A DNA stretch of 9,700 bases from Lachnoclostridium sp. UBA1781 (GTDB lineage Bacteria > Bacillota > Clostridia > Lachnospirales > Lachnospiraceae). The notes under the pieces were generated by a model. It ran no database searches. It was not told the DNA's origin and saw nothing but the letters and a program-made list of their open reading frames with translations. The DNA is taken from NCBI GenBank assembly GCA_002315495.1, contig DCGJ01000179.1:1-9700 (forward strand), read 5' to 3'. The first letter of the stretch is position 1, and every line of letters starts with the position of its first letter. Position numbers and translations under genes: made by a program. Shown here in pieces: positions 6,266 through 9,700 of the stretch.

Positions 6266-7627
6266 ATGAGTGACGAAATCAAGGAGCCGATTGCCGCAGA
6301 AGAAGCGGTAGAGACGGTGCAGGAAACAGTGAATGTGGTTGAGACAGCAACCGAAAAAACGATGAAGGCAGAAACGAAGGACCGGAAGAATCCATGGGCG
6401 ATTTTGGGCCTGTTGGCAGGAATCGTGGCATTGGGACTTGTTGTGGTGATGTGCATTTCCATGCAGGGAATGCAGAAGAAGCTGAACGAGCTTCAGAAAA
6501 AAGCCAATGCAAATGCGGACCTGGTGGACGGAATCAACGAAATTGAAGACAGAGCGAAGCAGGCGGTGGAAGAGTCGGCAAAGACCAATAAAACGATTGA
6601 TGCATTACTGAAGGTGGCTTCCAGTGTGCTCGATATTGACCTGACCAATCTGGATGATATTAACATTGAGGAAATCTATGCTCAGATCTACGGCGTTCAT
6701 GAAATATGGGACGATACCGAAGTGGTAAATGCATACAAAACCGGAGACACGAGCAAGATAACCGATGCGAAGGACCGGTTTGTGTTAGAAAAGGCAACCG
6801 AGGTGCTGGACCAGATTATCAAGGACGGAATGACCGATTATGAGAAGGAAAAGGCCGTATATGAATGGCTTGTTATGTATACCTCGCTTGACCCGGATAA
6901 TATGGGAGCCATTGCGGAGGCAAGCGAATACAGTCATATGCCGTATGGTGTATTGAAATATCACCAGGCAATTTGTGTCGGTGATGCTACCACATTTGCC
7001 ATGTTTATGCATATGCTTGACATTGAATGTATGATCATTCATTCCGTAACGCAGGGAGAACATGCCTGGGATCTCGTAAAGATTGGTGACGGCTGGTACC
7101 ACGTGGATGTACTGTTTGACGGAGGAAGTGACGGACGTGCCGCTTATGCGTTCTTTAATGTCCCGGATTCCGTAAAGAAAGAATCCGGCTATCCATGGAG
7201 CTCCGAGGAATTTCCGGCAGCGGATTCCTACGAGTACTGTTACATGGTACAGGAAGCAACCAAGTTGGACGACATATACAATCTGCCAAAGCTTTTATAC
7301 GAAGCAATCCGTAAGGAGCAGGTAGGTTCGAAGGTAATCGTTTATGAGGTTGACAAAACCTATACGGAAGAGGTAGAGGACATTATTTCCATGATTAACG
7401 GTCAATATCTGGACCAGGATCATGAATATCTGTATTTGGAAAACTACCTGACCATCAATGATAACTATTACATCAGTGTAATGTATGTAAATAGTCAGTA
7501 CGAGGATCCGGAGACAGAAACCGGATATGTCATTCCGGATGTTGATTATGAGAAGATTCGGGAAGAATTGTCTAAGTACTTTGGCGAACCGTCAAGTGAT
7601 CCGTTTGATGATATCATCGTATATTAA
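6266..7627 (+). CDS. gene B: membrane-anchored stalk protein with transglutaminase-like domain
   Basis: From ATG 6266 the protein has 453 residues. A Glu/Thr/Val-rich cytoplasmic segment (1-38) with basic residues before the membrane leads into one membrane segment (about 44-64) and a charged coiled-coil stalk (about 67-117). Residues about 190-309 are a transglutaminase-like (papain-fold) domain. The triad is visible: Cys237 in QAICVGDA, His266 in EHAWDLV and Asp281 in GWYHVDVLFD. Such domains act as cysteine proteases, peptide ligases or amide-bond transferases, often at the cell surface, and the substrate here is unknown. Residues about 332-412 (opening LDDIYNLPKLLYEAI, closing YYISVMYVN) resemble the C-terminal domain of gene A, and the stalk matches gene A as well. 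B thus looks like A with an enzyme domain inserted. It is the last gene of the MBOAT cluster, 39 bp after the DHHW gene and just before a hairpin. Confidence 0.87.
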   Translation: MSDEIKEPIAAEEAVETVQETVNVVETATEKTMKAETKDRKNPWAILGLLAGIVALGLVVVMCISMQGMQKKLNELQKKANANADLVDGINEIEDRAKQAVEESAKTNKTIDALLKVASSVLDIDLTNLDDINIEEIYAQIYGVHEIWDDTEVVNAYKTGDTSKITDAKDRFVLEKATEVLDQIIKDGMTDYEKEKAVYEWLVMYTSLDPDNMGAIAEASEYSHMPYGVLKYHQAICVGDATTFAMFMHMLDIECMIIHSVTQGEHAWDLVKIGDGWYHVDVLFDGGSDGRAAYAFFNVPDSVKKESGYPWSSEEFPAADSYEYCYMVQEATKLDDIYNLPKLLYEAIRKEQVGSKVIVYEVDKTYTEEVEDIISMINGQYLDQDHEYLYLENYLTINDNYYISVMYVNSQYEDPETETGYVIPDVDYEKIREELSKYFGEPSSDPFDDIIVY

Positions 7628-7635
7628 GAAATGGA

Positions 7636-7671
7636 AAATGCGGAAGTTCCTTAAGGGGGACTTCCGCATTT
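7636..7671 (+). terminator. strong hairpin after gene B
   Basis: The arms 7636-7647 (AAATGCGGAAGT) and 7660-7671 (ACTTCCGCATTT) are perfectly complementary over 12 bp, with some further pairing inside. It starts 8 bp after the gene B stop. The T-tract that follows is poor (ATTTATAAGTTAT), so it may be a moderate terminator or may mainly protect the 3' end of the mRNA. No opposing gene is seen downstream that would use it from the other side. Confidence 0.75.
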
Positions 7672-7712
7672 ATAAGTTATATAGGGTGTCAATTATGAAT
7701 CCATATCCCTAC

Positions 7713-7741
7713 TTGACGGAAACTGTGAACATCGGTAAAAT
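7713..7741 (+). promoter_or_regulatory. sigma-A-type promoter for the lipoprotein gene
   Basis: TTGACG (7713-7718) and TAAAAT (7736-7741) are separated by exactly 17 bases, and each matches five of six consensus positions. The predicted start of transcription is near 7748, which leaves a leader of about 30 bases before ATG 7777. This is the best promoter match that I see in the window. Confidence 0.7.
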
Positions 7742-7761
7742 CGTAGCGGGAGAAAATGCGC

Positions 7762-7767
7762 GAAAGG
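7762..7767 (+). promoter_or_regulatory. ribosome binding site that decides the lipoprotein start
   Basis: GAAAGG lies 9 bases before ATG 7777. The earlier in-frame ATG at 7756 is only about 8 bases from the predicted transcription start and would add non-signal residues before the lipoprotein signal peptide. ATG 7783 is a second possibility, 15 bases from this site. Confidence 0.5.
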
Positions 7768-7776
7768 TTAGAAGTT

Positions 7777-8919
7777 ATGATTATGAGGAAGAAGACGATT
7801 TTCATTGTGCTTTGCTGTGTGCTTGCAGTTGGACTGGTTGGCTGTCAAAAAGAAGCGACCTCGCAGGAACCAAAGTCCAAGGAGGAAACGGAAAGAACTG
7901 CGGCAATCCAGGCAGCAAAGAGCGGTCAGCTGGCAGCGGTCACCAAGGTGTACAAAGACGGAAGCATTTCCTGGCTTACCTACAGCTACGACGAGAAGGG
8001 ACGAATTATTTCAGAGAATTCGGTCGATACAAAGGAAAAGCGATTGATTACCACCTACACATATGATGAGCAGGACAGGGTGATCAAGGTCGAGGTGAAG
8101 CAGGAGGAGGCATTTAAATCATCCGTGTCTTACGAATATGACAGCGAGGGGCATCAGATAAAAGTAACCTCGTTTTATGAGGATGGCTCCATAGCGGAGG
8201 TAACGGAGTACGATGCAAGCGGTAAAATCACGCAGAGTATCAGCTTCGACGAGGCCGGAGAGGAACAGGTAAAAAAGGTTTATACCTACGACGAGAATGG
8301 CGAGAAGAGTTATATTTCAACGACATTTCAGGGAAATGCGGATAACGTGGAGCGATACGATTACGATGAGATGAATCGACTTATTGCTCAAGTTCTATAC
8401 GACGGGAATTTCTCCGTAACGACTAGAACGGACTATTCCTATAGCGAAGAAGGGCTGTTAATCTATAAAGAGTCGGTAAACGGTTCTTTTATCTTCCAGA
8501 ACGCAGAGAGCTATGTGTACGATGAACAAGGCAGAATGACGCGAAAGAATATGTTGTCGGAGCGGGATAAAATCTCCGGGTATAACGATTATACCTACGA
8601 CTCCGAGGATCGAATTTTGGAAAATGCGTGCTACGATGCCGAGGGTGCTCTGATTATGGCACTAACGAACGAGTATGATGCGAAGGGGCAGCTCCTTTGT
8701 ACAACCCGACTTAATCAGAATCGCGAACAGGAAAGTAAGCTGGTATACGGCTATCGCGAGGGCGATTCCGAGCCGGTATCCTTTGCAAGCTACGGTGCGG
8801 ACGAAGGGGTGTTGAAGGAGTCCTACGTGAAGACTTACGACGAGAGCGGCGCGCTTCGTACCATTACGGGAACGAATGGTGCAAAGGAATATACGGAGAC
8901 CTATTATTACGGAGAATAG
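7777..8919 (+). CDS. lipoprotein with degenerate YD-type repeats, function unknown
   Basis: From ATG 7777 the product has 380 residues. The N-terminus is a lipoprotein signal peptide: MRKK, a hydrophobic core (TIFIVLCCVLAVG), and the lipobox LVGC with Cys23 as the lipidated residue. It would be tethered to the outer face of the membrane. A charged linker follows. From about residue 69 to the end the protein consists of about a dozen units of roughly 18-32 residues, each centred on an aromatic-x-Tyr-Asp-x-x-Gly/Asp-Arg core, such as YSYDEKGRI, YTYDEQDRV, YVYDEQGRM, YTYDSEDRI and KTYDESGAL. These resemble the YD repeats of RHS and teneurin proteins, which fold as beta-strand spirals. There is no RHS core C-terminus or toxin domain. 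The gene has its own promoter and is separated from gene B by a hairpin. A binding or structural role at the surface is inference. Confidence 0.83.
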   Translation: MIMRKKTIFIVLCCVLAVGLVGCQKEATSQEPKSKEETERTAAIQAAKSGQLAAVTKVYKDGSISWLTYSYDEKGRIISENSVDTKEKRLITTYTYDEQDRVIKVEVKQEEAFKSSVSYEYDSEGHQIKVTSFYEDGSIAEVTEYDASGKITQSISFDEAGEEQVKKVYTYDENGEKSYISTTFQGNADNVERYDYDEMNRLIAQVLYDGNFSVTTRTDYSYSEEGLLIYKESVNGSFIFQNAESYVYDEQGRMTRKNMLSERDKISGYNDYTYDSEDRILENACYDAEGALIMALTNEYDAKGQLLCTTRLNQNREQESKLVYGYREGDSEPVSFASYGADEGVLKESYVKTYDESGALRTITGTNGAKEYTETYYYGE

Positions 8920-8957
8920 AGCATTTTCGTAGGAATGGTTAGAAAGAAGAGAAGTAT

Positions 8958-9449
8958 ATGGGAAAAGAAGAGAAGACAAATGTTGCCCGTATCTTAGAGA
9001 GGGCGAAGATTTCGTATGAACAGATCACCTATGATTGCGGTGATTTTGTGGATGGTGTTCATGCGGCTGAGAAGGCCGGAACACCGGCAGAGCTGACCTA
9101 TAAAACGATTGTGCTTGTAGGAAAGTCGGCAAAGAATTACGTGTGCGTGATTCCGATTGCTGAGGAAATCGACTTAAAGGCTGCGGCGAGGGCCGTTGGA
9201 GAGAAGTCGGTTGAGATGCTGCCGCTTAAGAATCTGACTGCAACGACCGGATATATTCGTGGTGGCTGCAGCCCGCTCGGAATGAAGAAACAGTTTCCGA
9301 CGGTGATTGATGTTGCGGCGGAGGCATTGGATTATTTTTATGTCAGTGGCGGCCGTGTAGGCTGTTCTGTGAAGGTGAACCCGAGGGAACTGGCGGGTAT
9401 TTGCCGAGGGAGCTTTGCTCCGATTGTTGCTGCGAAGAGCAACGAATAG
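8958..9449 (+). CDS. ybaK: Cys-tRNA(Pro) deacylase, YbaK/EbsC family
   Basis: A soluble 163-residue editing enzyme that hydrolyses cysteine mischarged onto tRNA(Pro) by prolyl-tRNA synthetase. Family landmarks are YKTIVLVG (residues 48-55), where Lys49 corresponds to the functionally essential lysine of YbaK, GYIRGGCSPLGMKK (98-111), and YVSGGRVGCSVKVNPREL (128-145). The length is typical for a stand-alone YbaK. ATG 8958 is preceded by a purine-rich AGAAGAGAAG sequence that is only a weak ribosome binding site. It follows the lipoprotein gene by 38 bp with no promoter or terminator that I can see, so it may share that transcript. Its function has no evident link to its envelope-protein neighbours. 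Confidence 0.93.
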   Translation: MGKEEKTNVARILERAKISYEQITYDCGDFVDGVHAAEKAGTPAELTYKTIVLVGKSAKNYVCVIPIAEEIDLKAAARAVGEKSVEMLPLKNLTATTGYIRGGCSPLGMKKQFPTVIDVAAEALDYFYVSGGRVGCSVKVNPRELAGICRGSFAPIVAAKSNE

Positions 9450-9465
9450 CGTAATATGAAAAGGC

Positions 9466-9470
9466 GGAGG
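9466..9470 (+). promoter_or_regulatory. ribosome binding site for a GTG start
   Basis: GGAGG lies 8 bases before GTG 9479, which is ideal spacing. The nearby ATG at 9456 is in another frame and meets a stop after 16 codons. Confidence 0.65.
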
Positions 9471-9478
9471 AATCCAAA

Positions 9479-9700
9479 GTGGAAGAGGAAACAAAGGATG
9501 TTGTAGACACTACAACCGAAAAGGAAAAGAAGACGACGGAGGGCCCGGTCGGGTTTTCCAAAAAGCAGAAAACGATTTTATTCGCTCTGGCCTGTATCTG
9601 TATGGTGGCACTCGGCGTATTCCTAGTGCTTCTTGTGCAGAAGCTTTCCGGAAAAAAATCAGATGCGGTACTTAGCCCGACACCAACGCAGGGGGTATCT
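9479..9700 (+). CDS. single-pass membrane protein, 5' end only (GTG start), function unknown
   Basis: An open frame of 74 codons runs from GTG 9479 to the end of the window without a stop. It begins with a Glu/Lys/Thr-rich segment (EEETKDVVDTTTEKEKKTT), followed by a basic stretch (SKKQK) and one hydrophobic segment at about residues 32-52. After that come SGKKS and a Pro/Thr/Ser-containing linker at the window edge. The positive-inside rule puts the N-terminus in the cytoplasm. The acidic, Thr-rich cytoplasmic tail and single anchor resemble the start of gene B (VVETATEKTMKAETK, then the membrane segment), although the stalk region is not visible here. It lies 29 bp after the ybaK stop and is likely co-transcribed with it. 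The extracytoplasmic domain, and hence any function, lies outside the window. Confidence 0.7.
   Translation, partial: MEEETKDVVDTTTEKEKKTTEGPVGFSKKQKTILFALACICMVALGVFLVLLVQKLSGKKSDAVLSPTPTQGVS

Noticed and set aside
7756..7776. ATG 7756 as the start of the YD-repeat lipoprotein
   Set aside because: It lies about 8 bases after the predicted transcription start and puts acidic residues before the signal peptide. ATG 7777 fits the ribosome binding site and the lipoprotein signal better.
7527..8066. A 179-codon plus-strand frame spanning the end of gene B, the hairpin and the lipoprotein start
   Set aside because: It crosses a terminator-like hairpin and a promoter and overlaps two well-supported genes in another frame. 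The internal ATG at 7695 has no ribosome binding site.
7981..8919. An RHS or contact-dependent toxin system
   Set aside because: The YD units are present, but there is no RHS core motif, no variable toxin tip and no immunity gene. The next gene is a YbaK-type tRNA editing enzyme.

Overview
The window reads as chromosomal DNA of a Gram-positive anaerobe of the Clostridia, most likely a Lachnospiraceae-type bacterium. The reasons are strong AGGAGG-type ribosome binding sites, moderate GC, a cysK / nifS-iscS / nifU-iscU / Rrf2 block, and DHHW and DUF4358-like protein families that I associate with that group. The taxonomic call is an inference. All genes supported here are on the + strand. I see no rRNA, tRNA, CRISPR array, transposase or phage gene.

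Region 1 (1-2254) is sulfur and iron-sulfur housekeeping. It holds the 3' end of a cysteine synthase, a hairpin that could terminate or attenuate transcription, a cysteine desulfurase, an IscU-type scaffold and an Rrf2-family regulator whose start overlaps the scaffold stop. Together these make cysteine, take sulfur from it, assemble Fe-S clusters and probably sense the outcome.

Region 2 (2255-7671) is the most interesting part. A promoter-like element lies just upstream of four tightly packed genes, and a hairpin follows them. Gene A (2375-3106) is a single-pass membrane protein with a coiled-coil stalk, a small C-terminal domain and an Asp/Trp/Tyr-rich tail. It is followed by an AlgI-type MBOAT acyltransferase, then by a DHHW/AlgJ-like SGNH protein that carries an extra C-terminal DUF4358-like domain. 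Gene B (6266-7627) has the same kind of membrane anchor and stalk as gene A, and its C-terminal domain also resembles gene A's, but a transglutaminase-like domain with a complete Cys-His-Asp triad sits in between. The MBOAT/DHHW pair points to O-acetylation of an extracytoplasmic polymer. The A and B pair that brackets it looks like a dedicated accessory pair. I do not recognise this combination as a described system.

Region 3 (7672-9700) begins with a very good sigma-A-type promoter (TTGACG, 17 bp, TAAAAT). It holds a lipoprotein built of degenerate YD-type repeats, a YbaK-family Cys-tRNA(Pro) deacylase, and the start of another single-pass membrane protein that begins with GTG and runs off the end of the window. 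Start sites of several genes were moved downstream of the longest open frame on the basis of ribosome binding sites and promoter positions.
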